Assembly: GCA_016934675.1 (NCBI GenBank)
Contig: JAFGSJ010000089.1
Location: 1-53,548 of the forward strand
Origin: a bacterium
GTDB lineage: Bacteria > CSSED10-310 > JAFGSJ01
DNA length: 53,548 nucleotides
Reading direction: 5' to 3'
Shown: positions 9,125-18,695 of the stretch, piece after piece
How positions within the stretch are numbered: the first letter of the stretch is position 1
Layout of the letters: each line of letters opens with the position of its first letter
Translations under genes and position numbers: made by a program
The notes under the pieces: model-generated
Database searches by the model: none
Told to the model about the DNA's origin: nothing
What the model saw: only the letters and a program-made list of their open reading frames with translations

Positions 9125-9510
9125 GTGTTAATCCGCGAAGGGTTTGGGGAGGCATGAAACAGAGCAATCCGGCTGCGAGCGAGAACATGAGCCAACAATC
9201 CTGGTATACGATGGAACCTCCTGATTCGGTTGTATTGGAGATCAAGGTCATCCCGAGGGCCCGTAAAAAAGAAGCCATCCCGGCCGGCCCGGTCTTGAAG
9301 CTCAAGATAAACGAACCCGCGGTTGAAGGTGCGGCTAACAAGGCTTTGATCAAATATCTCAGTGCCCTGTTTGACATTTCAACCGCCCATATTGTTATTC
9401 TCCGGGGTGAACATAATCGCTCAAAAGTTGTAAAGCTGACGGGTATTGACTATGTTTTATTCCAGACGGTGGTGAACAGGCTTATATCCAAAAACGCACT
9501 GGGACAATAG
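9121..9510 (+). CDS. DUF167 (YggU-like) family protein
   Basis: The frame gives up to 129 aa. The conserved DUF167 core spans roughly residue 35 to the end: [13 protein letters not shown], then [20 protein letters not shown], with [12 protein letters not shown]. The family is small, widespread and of unknown function. The first ATG (9121) overlaps the secA stop, giving coupling. Internal ATGs at 9154, 9187 and 9211 would give proteins closer to the usual family length of about 100 aa, so the N-terminus is uncertain. The GGGGAGG before 9154 is too close to that ATG to decide. Confidence 0.8.
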   Translation: MSVNPRRVWGGMKQSNPAASENMSQQSWYTMEPPDSVVLEIKVIPRARKKEAIPAGPVLKLKINEPAVEGAANKALIKYLSALFDISTAHIVILRGEHNRSKVVKLTGIDYVLFQTVVNRLISKNALGQ

Positions 9511-9530
9511 CACATTGATTGGAGCTGGAC

Positions 9531-10334
9531 GTGATTCATTCAGATGGTTTTTTTTCGGGGCCGTTGCTGAGCAAGAGCTGTTTTCTAAAAAGTGTATCGT
9601 TACTCGCTATGGTTATTTCTTTTCTTGCCGTGATGGATCCGGTTTGCCAGGCGGCATCTCTTCAGACGACGCAAAGGATGTGCGCCGATGCTATCCGGCT
9701 TCTACCGGATACATTGCAGGGTTTGACCATTATTTACTGGGAGGACATGAATACAGCACTCGAACAACTGTCAGGGTCCGGAATTTCCAGTGATGATCAC
9801 ATATACTGGCATGCCAAAGACGACACAGGGCATGCTCCACGACTTATTTCCCAGAGAAGCTGTCAGGCTGTGAAGTTGATCCAGAAAAGAGAATCGTTCG
9901 CCCGGGTCTTTCAGCAATTTGGCATCATAGCATTTCAGGTGTCCGAGAGTTTTAATCCACTCAACACTGATGATAGTGCTCCTCAGGAACGTTATTATTA
10001 TCGGGTTTATGAACAACTCGTTGATGATTATGCGGTCCATTTTCGTATCCTTTTCCAGGGCTACAGTTTGCTTTCGATTGAACCGAACGCCTTGGAAATT
10101 GAGCTTAAGGAACGTTTGAAGAAGATACATGGGCTTTATCAACCTCTTACCGCCGCCTTCGACGAGCGGGTTGTTTCCGGTCAACCGTTTGACTTTGGGT
10201 ATCAATCAGTCCCTTTTGGCATTGCCATGATTTCCTATTCGCACGCCGTGAATACACTCGTGGATTTATGGTGTTCGATCTGGAGGGCCTCAGGAGGCGA
10301 ATTGGAATATCATTCTTTTGACAAGATGAATTAA
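9531..10334 (+). CDS. Secreted protein, possibly related to zinc-dependent phospholipase/S1-P1-like folds
   Basis: This 267-aa protein has a signal peptide (hydrophobic VSLLAMVISFLAVMD, likely cleavage after VCQA). The mature part is mostly helical. Two stretches, SVPFGIAMISYSHAVNTL near the C-terminus and FGIIAFQVSESFNPLN in the middle, remind me of helical zinc-dependent phospholipase C-like exported proteins. Several metal-binding His/Asp expected in active members are not evident, so any activity is doubtful. The GTG at 9531 follows GGAG (9521-9524) with a good spacer and is preferred over TTG 9519. It sits 20 bases after DUF167 in the secA run. Confidence 0.6.
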   Translation: MIHSDGFFSGPLLSKSCFLKSVSLLAMVISFLAVMDPVCQAASLQTTQRMCADAIRLLPDTLQGLTIIYWEDMNTALEQLSGSGISSDDHIYWHAKDDTGHAPRLISQRSCQAVKLIQKRESFARVFQQFGIIAFQVSESFNPLNTDDSAPQERYYYRVYEQLVDDYAVHFRILFQGYSLLSIEPNALEIELKERLKKIHGLYQPLTAAFDERVVSGQPFDFGYQSVPFGIAMISYSHAVNTLVDLWCSIWRASGGELEYHSFDKMN

Positions 10335-10414
10335 AATTGTTATGTATAGAATAATCGCTTCTCATCTGTTTAGTAACCTGATGCAGGCAGATATTCATCT
10401 GAGGGGAATGCAGT

Positions 10415-13400
10415 ATGAAATGTCCAAAGTGTAAGGCCCCGGTTAATCCTGAGGAAAATGTGTGCCAAAAGTGTGGCACAAAATATGTTGTCAGAAAGAA
10501 ACCGGTTGATCCTAAGGCTTCCGAACAGGGTCACGGGGTTTCCGGAACACCCTCGAAACCTCCGCTCACTTCCCGGCAGGCCCCTAAAACGCAGGTCCAG
10601 ATGCCCAAAGTATCGTCCTCGGCAGAATCACAAGGGCGGCAGCCTTCAACTTCAGAGAAAGCAGCCCCGAATAATCGGAAGGAGTCGGCCATGACTGAGG
10701 AACTGACTCCGGAGCAGCGTCAGGCCTCATCTCGCAACGCACCCAAGACACAGGTTGCCATGCATAAGCTTTCTTCGGCTGATGCGAAACCGGGTCCCTC
10801 TTTATCCCAGGAACCAGGGCTGAGTATTGAGGATATCAAACCCGGTACGATTTTTGCCCAACGTTATAAGATTGTGAGTGAAATCGGACGTGGTGGCATG
10901 GGGGCGATTTTCCGGGCCGAGGATTTGAAATTAAAGGAGACAGTCGCTCTGAAATTGTTACTGCCCGGTCTGCAGACAAATCAACAGGTCATCCAACGGT
11001 TTATTCAAGAGATAAAGCTTTCATTAAAGATTACCCATGAAAATGTAATCCGTATTTACGATATTGGTGAAGTTGGTCGGATTAATTTTATTTCCATGGA
11101 ATTTATCGAAGGTATCGATTTGAAAAAGCTGATCAGGACCCAGGGTAAATTGCCGTTGGATTATGGTATTGAGATTGTCCGGCAGATGTGTGAGGGTTTG
11201 AGTGCCGCGCACAAGAAGGGCATAACCCATCGTGATGTCAAACCGCAGAACATCCTGATCAATTTGGACAACAACATAAAAATCGTTGATTTCGGTATTG
11301 CCAAGGTAGAAACGAGTGATGGTATGACCAGGGAGGGTGTGGTCATCGGAACACCGGAGTATATGTCGCCTGAACAGGCTTTGGCCAAGAAGATAGATTA
11401 CCGGACCGACATTTATTCGGTTGGCGTGATCATGTACGAGATATTTACCGGAGAGCTTCCTTTTCAGGCTGACACTCCCCTGGGCATTGCCTTGAAACAT
11501 GTCAATGATCGACCCGGTAAACTGCGGGATAAGGATGCTGACATTCCACGTTTTCTCGAGGATATTGTGCTGAAAGCGATGGAAAAGGACCCGGCCAAAC
11601 GGTTTCAATCCATGGAGGAGATGATTGCGGAGCTCGATCGGTTCAAAGCCGGAAATTATCAGGAGCCTGTTGGAAAATCGCAACCAGGCGGTCCTGCGAG
11701 CGGCCCCGATTTAGATGGCATGTCAGTCGATGATCTTTTTCAGCGAGGCATGGACCTGTTCAATCAGCGTAAATATCGTGAGGCCCTTCAATGTTTTGAG
11801 TTGGTCCTGAAAAAGGACCCTGTTCATCCCAAAGCATACGATTACCTGGAGATTTCGGGTTCACAGATCGCGAAGGAAGCAAGTATTCAGAGGCTCTTAA
11901 GGGAGGGTGAACAGGCTTTCCAACGTAATGATTTCCAAACAGCCCATGCCCTTTTCATCGAAGCGGATGAACTGGTCCCCAACAATCCGGAAATCCAGAT
12001 TGCCTTACGCAAAGTGAAAGCAAGTCTTGGGGCTGTGCCTTCTCCTATGCAGCCCCAGGCTGCAGCCATGCCATCCGAACCGATAGTCAGTGGGGGCGAG
12101 GTCGGTTCGGATTTTCAGAAAGGGATGGCGTATTATCAACAGAAAAAGTATGACGAAGCGATCGAATATTTCAGTGCCATTCTAACACGTGACCCGAATC
12201 ATACACAGAGTTATGAATATCTGGAAATGGCCAAGGCTGCCAAGTCAGCTCAGGAAGAGATCGAGCATCATTTTCTCACGGCACAGCGATTGGTCGAAGA
12301 AGGGGACAATGCTGCAGCCATCAATGAATTGCAGATTACTCTTGATTACAATCCTGATCATGAAGGAGCACGACAATTGCTGGAACGGCTCGAAACTATG
12401 ACACCGGCTCCCCCAGGTCATGAGGCTGAAGGTGAGCTCGAGCTTGAACAGGACCAGGTCCCGGTCGAGCCCATGGAACAAGCCCCCAGCGAAAAAGTCC
12501 CCGATCGTGATCCGGATTATATCGCTTTGCTGGATTATGCCAAAATTCAGGCCCGCGATAATCATTTTCAGGAAGCTATTTCCACATTAAAGAAGGCCAT
12601 GGAGCAATTCCCGGATTATCCGGAGACTGAACAGTATATCGAGAAACTTGAGCAAACATTTTCTCGGCAGGAACTCAAGGACTTGCTTGACACCGGCAAA
12701 GCGGCCTTCCAGCAGCAAAAGTTCAGACAAGCGTTGCGCAGTTTCACTCAATTGGTCGAGAAAGACCCGACCAATGCAGATGCTCGGCATTGGCTCGAGA
12801 AGACCCGAAAAGAACTACTCGAAGAGCGTAAGAAACTCGAGGATACGCGGAGCATAAAAGCCACATCCAGGGACAAAGCGGTTGGGACCGAGCCGGGAAA
12901 ACCCTTACCGGAAGCGAAGCCTTCGGTGATGGTACAATACGCACCTTACATCGGAATTGCCAGTATTATTGTCTTAGGTATCTTTTTTTTAGTGGGTTAC
13001 TTTGTCATTTATCCGAGTATGCAGCAGCGTAAGATTCAAGATTTGAAGACATCGGCCAAGAGGCATTATGTTCAGGAACAGTATGGGGAAGCAGCTTCGC
13101 AATTTCAGGAGTTGTATAATATTGAACCGGACCTATCTACCCTGGAATATCTTGGTAAGTCATATTATTTAGGAGCAGCGTATCTCAAAGCCCAGGAAAT
13201 ATTCCAGCGTTTACTCAAGGAGCAGCCTGATAATACGGATTATCTGCATTATCTCGGTTTGATCTTCGAAAAAAAGGACGAGTATACCAAATCAATTGAA
13301 CAATATCAGCGGATTATTGAATTGGAGCCCCAGAATGCCGAGGCTTACAAACTGATTGGTACGGTTTATTTCAACCAGAAAATCTATGATCGGACGATCA

Positions 13401-14131
13401 GTTTTTTGACCATATGCTTGGAGCTCAAACCCCAACAAGCGGATGTTCAAAAAATGATCGCTGACGCCCAGCTTGCACTTGAACAGATTGCTGAAGCAGA
13501 ATTATCATATAAGAATGCCATTCAGATCGACCCGAGGTACATGGATGCCTATCTTGCCTTGGTCGGTATTTATAAGGCCCATAATCGGATCGAGGAAGCG
13601 ATCACGCTGTTGAATGGCATTCTGGTCTGGAATACGACAACTACCAAGGTCTATTGTTTATTGGGAGAAATATACGATAATCAAAGCAAAGCGAGCAATG
13701 CCCAAAATGCTCAGGACTTAAAAAGACAGGCCCAGGAAAATTTCGAGAAATGCCTCAGTCTCGATCCCCAGAATCGGGACGTTGTAATCAGTTTAGCCAG
13801 AATACATATATCCAATGGCAATCTGGAGAAGGGGGCCAGTCTTTATCAATCGTATCTGATCCGCCAACCCAGAGATGGTGATATACACTTCGAGCTTGGG
13901 ACCATCTATCATCGTCTGAAGCAGTACAAATTTGCGTATGATCATTATTCACAAGCTCGGGACATATCACCCAACGATCCGAGAATCTGGGCGAATCTAG
14001 GGACGCTTTATTATGATATGGACAACCCCAAAGAGTCGAGACGTGCATTTCAACGATCACTCGAGCTTGATCCCAATCAACCGCGTGTTGAAAAGTTTCT
14101 CGAGAAAGTCAAACGCCAGATGAAGCTTTGA
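10415..14131 (+). CDS. Membrane Ser/Thr protein kinase with N-terminal zinc ribbon and TPRs on both sides of the membrane
   Basis: The protein has 1238 aa. A zinc ribbon comes first (residues 1-25, CPKC and CQKC). A Pro/Ser/Lys-rich linker leads to a Hanks-type kinase domain (about 147-408) with the glycine loop GRGGMG, Lys in ETVALKLL, HRDVKPQN (His 272, Asp 274), DFG in IVDFGIAK and GTPEYMSPEQA. Cytoplasmic TPR repeats fill about 440-830. One membrane segment (about 843-867, rich in I, V and F) separates them from a second, longer TPR array (about 875-1238) that should face the periplasm. All catalytic residues are present. The layout suggests sensing or scaffolding by TPRs across the membrane; ligand unknown. 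The start has GAGGGG upstream. Confidence 0.93.
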   Translation: MKCPKCKAPVNPEENVCQKCGTKYVVRKKPVDPKASEQGHGVSGTPSKPPLTSRQAPKTQVQMPKVSSSAESQGRQPSTSEKAAPNNRKESAMTEELTPEQRQASSRNAPKTQVAMHKLSSADAKPGPSLSQEPGLSIEDIKPGTIFAQRYKIVSEIGRGGMGAIFRAEDLKLKETVALKLLLPGLQTNQQVIQRFIQEIKLSLKITHENVIRIYDIGEVGRINFISMEFIEGIDLKKLIRTQGKLPLDYGIEIVRQMCEGLSAAHKKGITHRDVKPQNILINLDNNIKIVDFGIAKVETSDGMTREGVVIGTPEYMSPEQALAKKIDYRTDIYSVGVIMYEIFTGELPFQADTPLGIALKHVNDRPGKLRDKDADIPRFLEDIVLKAMEKDPAKRFQSMEEMIAELDRFKAGNYQEPVGKSQPGGPASGPDLDGMSVDDLFQRGMDLFNQRKYREALQCFELVLKKDPVHPKAYDYLEISGSQIAKEASIQRLLREGEQAFQRNDFQTAHALFIEADELVPNNPEIQIALRKVKASLGAVPSPMQPQAAAMPSEPIVSGGEVGSDFQKGMAYYQQKKYDEAIEYFSAILTRDPNHTQSYEYLEMAKAAKSAQEEIEHHFLTAQRLVEEGDNAAAINELQITLDYNPDHEGARQLLERLETMTPAPPGHEAEGELELEQDQVPVEPMEQAPSEKVPDRDPDYIALLDYAKIQARDNHFQEAISTLKKAMEQFPDYPETEQYIEKLEQTFSRQELKDLLDTGKAAFQQQKFRQALRSFTQLVEKDPTNADARHWLEKTRKELLEERKKLEDTRSIKATSRDKAVGTEPGKPLPEAKPSVMVQYAPYIGIASIIVLGIFFLVGYFVIYPSMQQRKIQDLKTSAKRHYVQEQYGEAASQFQELYNIEPDLSTLEYLGKSYYLGAAYLKAQEIFQRLLKEQPDNTDYLHYLGLIFEKKDEYTKSIEQYQRIIELEPQNAEAYKLIGTVYFNQKIYDRTISFLTICLELKPQQADVQKMIADAQLALEQIAEAELSYKNAIQIDPRYMDAYLALVGIYKAHNRIEEAITLLNGILVWNTTTTKVYCLLGEIYDNQSKASNAQNAQDLKRQAQENFEKCLSLDPQNRDVVISLARIHISNGNLEKGASLYQSYLIRQPRDGDIHFELGTIYHRLKQYKFAYDHYSQARDISPNDPRIWANLGTLYYDMDNPKESRRAFQRSLELDPNQPRVEKFLEKVKRQMKL

Positions 14132-14160
14132 GCTGTATGGGACACGGAAGGAAGGGGTAA

Positions 14161-15510
14161 GTGTGGATGGGGGAGCGACAATTACATTCAGGACGAATTG
14201 AGACAGGTATTATTGCGGCGTCTGAACTTCTGGTGATTGACTCGACCTCAGCCCCTGATCTTCGTGGTGAGCGTCTAGGGCATTTCGAGATCATTCCTGA
14301 TGGTTCGGTTTTACTTGGTGATGGCACAATTCTGTGGGTTGGTCCCACATCTGCATTAAGGACCGTGGTTCCCACGGGACAATCTTTTCCCTGTATTGAT
14401 GCCCGCGGTTTGACCGTGACGCCTGGCTTGATCGATGCTCATTCTCATCTTGTGTTTGGAGGTACCCGGGAAGATGAGTTTGATGCCCGTATTCGAGGCA
14501 AAGGTTATCTGGAAATTGCCCAAGCGGGTGGCGGTATAAAAAGGACGGTCCAATTGACCCGGGCAGCTTCGGAATCAGAACTCTTCGCCCTCGGACGGGA
14601 GCGGCTCCAGGAGATTCTGTCACTTGGCATCACCACGCTCGAAGTTAAAAGTGGTTACGGACTGGATCAGGAGACGGAATTCAAGATGCTGCGTGTGGCT
14701 CGTGAGTTGGCCGAGGCCCAGCCGGTCGAGATTGTCACTACTTTCTTGGGGGCCCATGAAATCCCACCGGGCATACCGAAAGAGAGCTATGTTAATGAAA
14801 TTGAGCAGGTCATGCTGCCCGAGGTTGTCCGTCAGGATTTGGCGGAATTCTGCGATATTTTTGTGGAGCAGGGTGTATATACGCCAGATGATGCGGTCAG
14901 GATTCTGGGGAAGGCCCGAGAATATGGTCTGAAGGCCAAAATCCACGCCGATCAAATGTCTGATAGTGATGGGGCTGCCCTGGCCGTTTCCCTGCAGGCA
15001 ATCTCTGCTGATCATCTCAATTATACCAATCCGGAAGGGCAGGCTGCCCTGGCGGCCAGCAGATGTATCGGCGTCCTCTTGCCCGGCTCGGACTTCTTCC
15101 TCGGCCTCCCGCATTATCCGCCGGCCAGAAAAATGATTGAAGCTGGTGTGGCTGTTGCTTTAGCGACTGATTTCAATCCCGGATCATGCATGACTTACAA
15201 CTTACCTTTGATCATGACTGTGGCTTGTACACAGATGAGAATGAGTCCGACCGAGGTCTTTGGAGCAGTCACACTCAATGCTGCCCGTGCATTAGACCGT
15301 TCCGAAACTATCGGTAGTCTGGCGCCTGGAAAGCAGGCAGACCTTGTCCTATTCTCTTGTCCCAATCACAAGCTTATCAGTTATCATTTCGGTAAAAACC
15401 ATGTTCATACGGTCATCAAAAAAGGAAAAGTGGTCTATGGCCCTTCCCGACTCCTGGCCTACAACGATATGCTCCAACAACTGAATCATCCAACTCATGG
15501 AGACGAATAA
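14161..15510 (+). CDS. hutI: Imidazolonepropionase
   Basis: HutI hydrolyses 4-imidazolone-5-propionate to N-formimidoyl-L-glutamate, the third step of histidine degradation. This 449-aa amidohydrolase shows the metal and substrate motifs DAHSHLVFGGTREDEF, LEVKSGYGLD, FLGAHEIPP, KIHADQMS and ATDFNPGS, and a C-terminal strand with GKQADLVLF. It is slightly long because of an N-terminal extension of about 30 residues. The GTG at 14161 follows a purine-rich GGAAGGAAGGGG. No hutH, hutU or formiminoglutamate enzyme is in the window. The gene lies between the kinase-TPR gene and lon, and its 3' end overlaps the assigned lon start by 14 bp. Confidence 0.95.
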   Translation: MWMGERQLHSGRIETGIIAASELLVIDSTSAPDLRGERLGHFEIIPDGSVLLGDGTILWVGPTSALRTVVPTGQSFPCIDARGLTVTPGLIDAHSHLVFGGTREDEFDARIRGKGYLEIAQAGGGIKRTVQLTRAASESELFALGRERLQEILSLGITTLEVKSGYGLDQETEFKMLRVARELAEAQPVEIVTTFLGAHEIPPGIPKESYVNEIEQVMLPEVVRQDLAEFCDIFVEQGVYTPDDAVRILGKAREYGLKAKIHADQMSDSDGAALAVSLQAISADHLNYTNPEGQAALAASRCIGVLLPGSDFFLGLPHYPPARKMIEAGVAVALATDFNPGSCMTYNLPLIMTVACTQMRMSPTEVFGAVTLNAARALDRSETIGSLAPGKQADLVLFSCPNHKLISYHFGKNHVHTVIKKGKVVYGPSRLLAYNDMLQQLNHPTHGDE

Positions 15511-17866
15511 TTCAATGTTTGATGAAATATCAGAAATCCGGGTCCCGGAAATATTACCGGTCCTGCCATTACGCAATACAGTTGTTTTTCCCAATATCAT
15601 CGTTCCGTTGATCGTCGGAAGAGAAAGAAGCATTCGGACCGTCGAAGAAGCCATGCTTCAGGATAAACTCATCGCGCTTGTTCCACAAAATGAAAGCGAG
15701 GTCGAATCGCCCGAAACGCATGATCTGTTGAATTACGGGACTGTGGGTGTGATTATTAGAAAGTTGCTCATGCCCGAGGGTGAAATTCGGATAATAGTCC
15801 AGGGTCTGGCCAGAATTGCCATCAGTGAAGTATTCAAGGAGCAGTATATTTTGAAGGCAGTTATCAGCCTGGTTCGGGAAACAGGGCGTATGACCAAAAG
15901 GGTCAAGGCCCTGATGAAGAATGTTCGCGATGTTTTTCAACGTCTGGTAGTGATCTCTCCCAATTATCATGAGGAGGTCTACATCACTGCTCTCAATATT
16001 GATGACCCGGGCAAGTTGGCTGATATTATTGCCTCTGAATTGATCATTCCTCAAAGTGAGAAAGAGGAATTACTGAAAATGTCCCGGGTTGAGAGCCGTT
16101 TGCAGCGGGTCAATAAATTCCTGTTGCGTGAGCTTGAAATGGCCGAACTGGGCTCGAAGATACAGACCGAGGCGATGACTGAGATCGAGAAGCAGCAAAA
16201 GGACTATTTTTTACGGCAACAGTTGAAGGCGATCCATGACGAGTTAGGTGAAGATGATGAACGGGCCAAGGAGTATATTGAGTTCACGACCAAGATCAAG
16301 AATGCCAAGATGCCCGAAGATGTCGAGGAGGAAGCGCTCAAGGAATTGAAGCGTTTGCGGCAGATGCCACCCCAGGCGGCGGAGTATTCGATCTCGAGAA
16401 CATATCTCGAAACCATGGTTTCACTGCCTTGGAACAAGAAAACCAGTGACACGCTCGACATCAAGCGTGTCGCTCACATCCTTGATCAGGACCATTATAA
16501 TTTGAAAAAGATCAAGGAGCGGATCATTGAATATTTGGCCGTTACCCGATTAACCGGGGAGATGAAAGGTCCCATTTTCTGTTTCATTGGGCCACCGGGC
16601 GTAGGTAAAACTTCATTGGGCATGTCTATTGCCCGGGCCTTGGGGCGAAAATTCAATCGCATATCTCTGGGGGGTATCCGCGACGAAGCCGAGATCCGAG
16701 GGCACCGGCGGACTTATATTGGTGCATTACCCGGTCGGATCATCCAGGGGATCATCAAGTCAGGTTCGAAAAATCCTATCTTCATGCTGGACGAGATCGA
16801 TAAAATCGGGACTGATTTTCGGGGAGATCCTGCTTCAGCCTTGCTCGAGGTGCTCGATCCCGAACAGAACTTTTCTTTTTCCGACCATTATCTCGAAGTC
16901 CCTTTTGATTTATCATCGGTCATGTTTATTACCACGGCCAATGTGACCTATACTATTCCTCCGGCCTTGATCGATCGCATGGAGATTTTACGACTGCCCG
17001 GATACTCGGAGGAGGAAAAAGTATTGATTGCCCGGAACCATTTGATACCAAAACTTTTATCATCTCATGGCCTGACAAGCAGGGATGTGAAAATCAGTCT
17101 TAAACTCTTGCGGGAAATAATCAGACGATATTCACGTGAAGCGGGGGTCCGCAACCTGGAAAGGTCTATTGCCAGTATTTTCAGGAAAATAGCGCGGCGG
17201 ATCACCGAGGGTGAGCAATCACCCTTTGTTATTAAGATCGAAACATTAAAGGATTACCTTGGGCCGCAGCAGTATTTTCTCGATCAGGCCAATGACAAGA
17301 GCGAGGTCGGCGTGGCCACGGGTCTGGCCTGGACACCGACAGGCGGAGAAATTCTCTTCGTGGAATCCACGATTATGAAAGGGAGCAAGAAGTTGATTCT
17401 GACGGGTCAATTGGGCGATGTTATGAAGGAATCGGCTGAAGCCGCTCTCAGTTATATACGTTCTCAGGCCAATGAATTGAAGCTCGATCCTGATTTTTTC
17501 GACCAGACCGATATTCATGTTCATGTACCTTCAGGGGCAATTCCCAAGGATGGGCCTTCAGCCGGGGTCGCCATTGCCATGAGTCTGCTCTCTTTGTTGG
17601 CCCGGGTCCCGATCTTCCATGATCTGGCCATGACGGGTGAAATAACACTTCGAGGCAAGGTCCTGCCCGTCGGCGGAATCAAGGAAAAGGTCTTGGCGGC
17701 CCATCGGGCCGGTATTCAAAAGATTATTTTACCGAAACAGAACAGGGGTGATCTCGAAGATATTTCACCGGAGGTCTTGAACAAGACCACTTTTTATTTT
17801 GTCGATAAACTGAAAGAGGTCTATCGATTGGCTTTATTACCAAAAGGCAAAACGGGGAGTGTATGA
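15497..17866 (+). CDS. lon: ATP-dependent endopeptidase Lon
   Basis: This 789-aa cytoplasmic protease degrades damaged and regulatory proteins. It has the N-terminal LON substrate domain (begins [15 protein letters not shown]), an AAA+ module with Walker [10 protein letters not shown] and Walker [11 protein letters not shown], and a C-terminal serine protease domain with KDGPSAG (Ser near residue 688) and GGIKEK (Lys near 729), the catalytic dyad. Length is typical. ATG 15497 overlaps hutI by 14 bp and lacks a clear ribosome site; ATG 15515, after GGAGA at 15499-15503, is an equally likely start, giving 783 aa. The lon stop overlaps the following zinc-ribbon gene by ATGA. Confidence 0.97.
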   Translation: METNNSMFDEISEIRVPEILPVLPLRNTVVFPNIIVPLIVGRERSIRTVEEAMLQDKLIALVPQNESEVESPETHDLLNYGTVGVIIRKLLMPEGEIRIIVQGLARIAISEVFKEQYILKAVISLVRETGRMTKRVKALMKNVRDVFQRLVVISPNYHEEVYITALNIDDPGKLADIIASELIIPQSEKEELLKMSRVESRLQRVNKFLLRELEMAELGSKIQTEAMTEIEKQQKDYFLRQQLKAIHDELGEDDERAKEYIEFTTKIKNAKMPEDVEEEALKELKRLRQMPPQAAEYSISRTYLETMVSLPWNKKTSDTLDIKRVAHILDQDHYNLKKIKERIIEYLAVTRLTGEMKGPIFCFIGPPGVGKTSLGMSIARALGRKFNRISLGGIRDEAEIRGHRRTYIGALPGRIIQGIIKSGSKNPIFMLDEIDKIGTDFRGDPASALLEVLDPEQNFSFSDHYLEVPFDLSSVMFITTANVTYTIPPALIDRMEILRLPGYSEEEKVLIARNHLIPKLLSSHGLTSRDVKISLKLLREIIRRYSREAGVRNLERSIASIFRKIARRITEGEQSPFVIKIETLKDYLGPQQYFLDQANDKSEVGVATGLAWTPTGGEILFVESTIMKGSKKLILTGQLGDVMKESAEAALSYIRSQANELKLDPDFFDQTDIHVHVPSGAIPKDGPSAGVAIAMSLLSLLARVPIFHDLAMTGEITLRGKVLPVGGIKEKVLAAHRAGIQKIILPKQNRGDLEDISPEVLNKTTFYFVDKLKEVYRLALLPKGKTGSV

Positions 17867-18228
17867 TCTGCGTTCAATGTGGTCAGAAAAACATGCCGAC
17901 TTCGAAATTTTGTGAACATTGTGGGGCACGTTTAATCACACAATGCCCCAAATGTGGTTCACGCAACATCGAACGGAAAAATTTCTGCCCGGAATGCGGG
18001 GCAAATCTGAAACTCTTATTGTTCAATTTGTCCATGAGTGGTGGCGCTGACCCAAAACCGGCACTGAATGAACTCGACCTGGATTCCGAATTGGCCATGT
18101 ATAAACGGGAGTTGGAAAAGGGTTCGATCATTGTGACCTGTCCTCATTGTCAGGTCAAGAACAGGATCCCCAAACACGTATCTCAAAAGACGGCACGTTG
18201 TGGAAAGTGCGGGAACTTACTAGTATAA
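17863..18228 (+). CDS. Multi-zinc-ribbon protein
   Basis: This 121-aa protein has three zinc-ribbon units: CVQCGQ with CEHCGA, CPKCGS with CPECGA, and a C-terminal CPHCQV with CGKCGN. The first two form a double zinc ribbon; the third resembles the MJ0042/zf-ribbon type often found at the start of regulatory proteins. No catalytic domain or membrane segment is seen. Function is unknown. It is translationally coupled to lon (ATGA), and its ribbons resemble the N-terminus of the kinase at 10415, so a shared partner or redox/zinc role is possible but speculative. Confidence 0.8.
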   Translation: MICVQCGQKNMPTSKFCEHCGARLITQCPKCGSRNIERKNFCPECGANLKLLLFNLSMSGGADPKPALNELDLDSELAMYKRELEKGSIIVTCPHCQVKNRIPKHVSQKTARCGKCGNLLV

Positions 18229-18258
18229 ATGAAACAGTGAGTGAGGTCTCGGCAAAGC

Positions 18259-18654
18259 ATGGAAAAGAAATCGCGCGAAAATATCCTGAACAGGGTCCTT
18301 GAATTGCTGGATAACAAGGATTACGAGAGTGCTTTTGACATTATCCAGGCACTTCTGGCAGCCAATCCCACCGATCTGCGCCTACATGGCTACACCAATA
18401 TGATCGAGACCTTTCTCTTGAAGCAATATCTCGACACCTTCAACAAATTACAGAGTGTACCCCGCATTAATCCTCAATGGTCGGACAAGTTGACCCAGTT
18501 GGAGCTGGAGGGTAATGAGGGCTACCTGCTGACCCAGATCGATGGCAATACCAACATCCGTTCACTGGTATATATTTGTGGGATGAAAAAATTTGATACA
18601 TTGCGTACTATCAAAAAATTCCTGACCCGAAATATAATAGTCTTAGAGTCTTGA
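18259..18654 (+). CDS. Small helical protein with TPR-like N-terminus and winged-helix-like C-terminus
   Basis: From ATG 18259 the protein has 131 aa (GTG 18241 would add six). The N-terminal half is amphipathic helical, TPR-like (NRVLELLDNKDYESAFDIIQ, LLAANPTDLRLHG). The C-terminal part (EGYLLTQIDGNTNIRSLVYI, then TLRTIKKFLTRNIIVL) resembles the short module at the end of DUF4388/PatA-type regulatory proteins, where the pattern reads as a winged helix. No enzyme motif is visible. It lies between the zinc-ribbon gene and the histidine kinase gene with almost no gap, suggesting a role in that signalling group. Confidence 0.65.
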   Translation: MEKKSRENILNRVLELLDNKDYESAFDIIQALLAANPTDLRLHGYTNMIETFLLKQYLDTFNKLQSVPRINPQWSDKLTQLELEGNEGYLLTQIDGNTNIRSLVYICGMKKFDTLRTIKKFLTRNIIVLES

Positions 18655-18695
18655 ATCGAGATGAATCTACACGAAAGAAGGAAGCAGGTCCAAAC

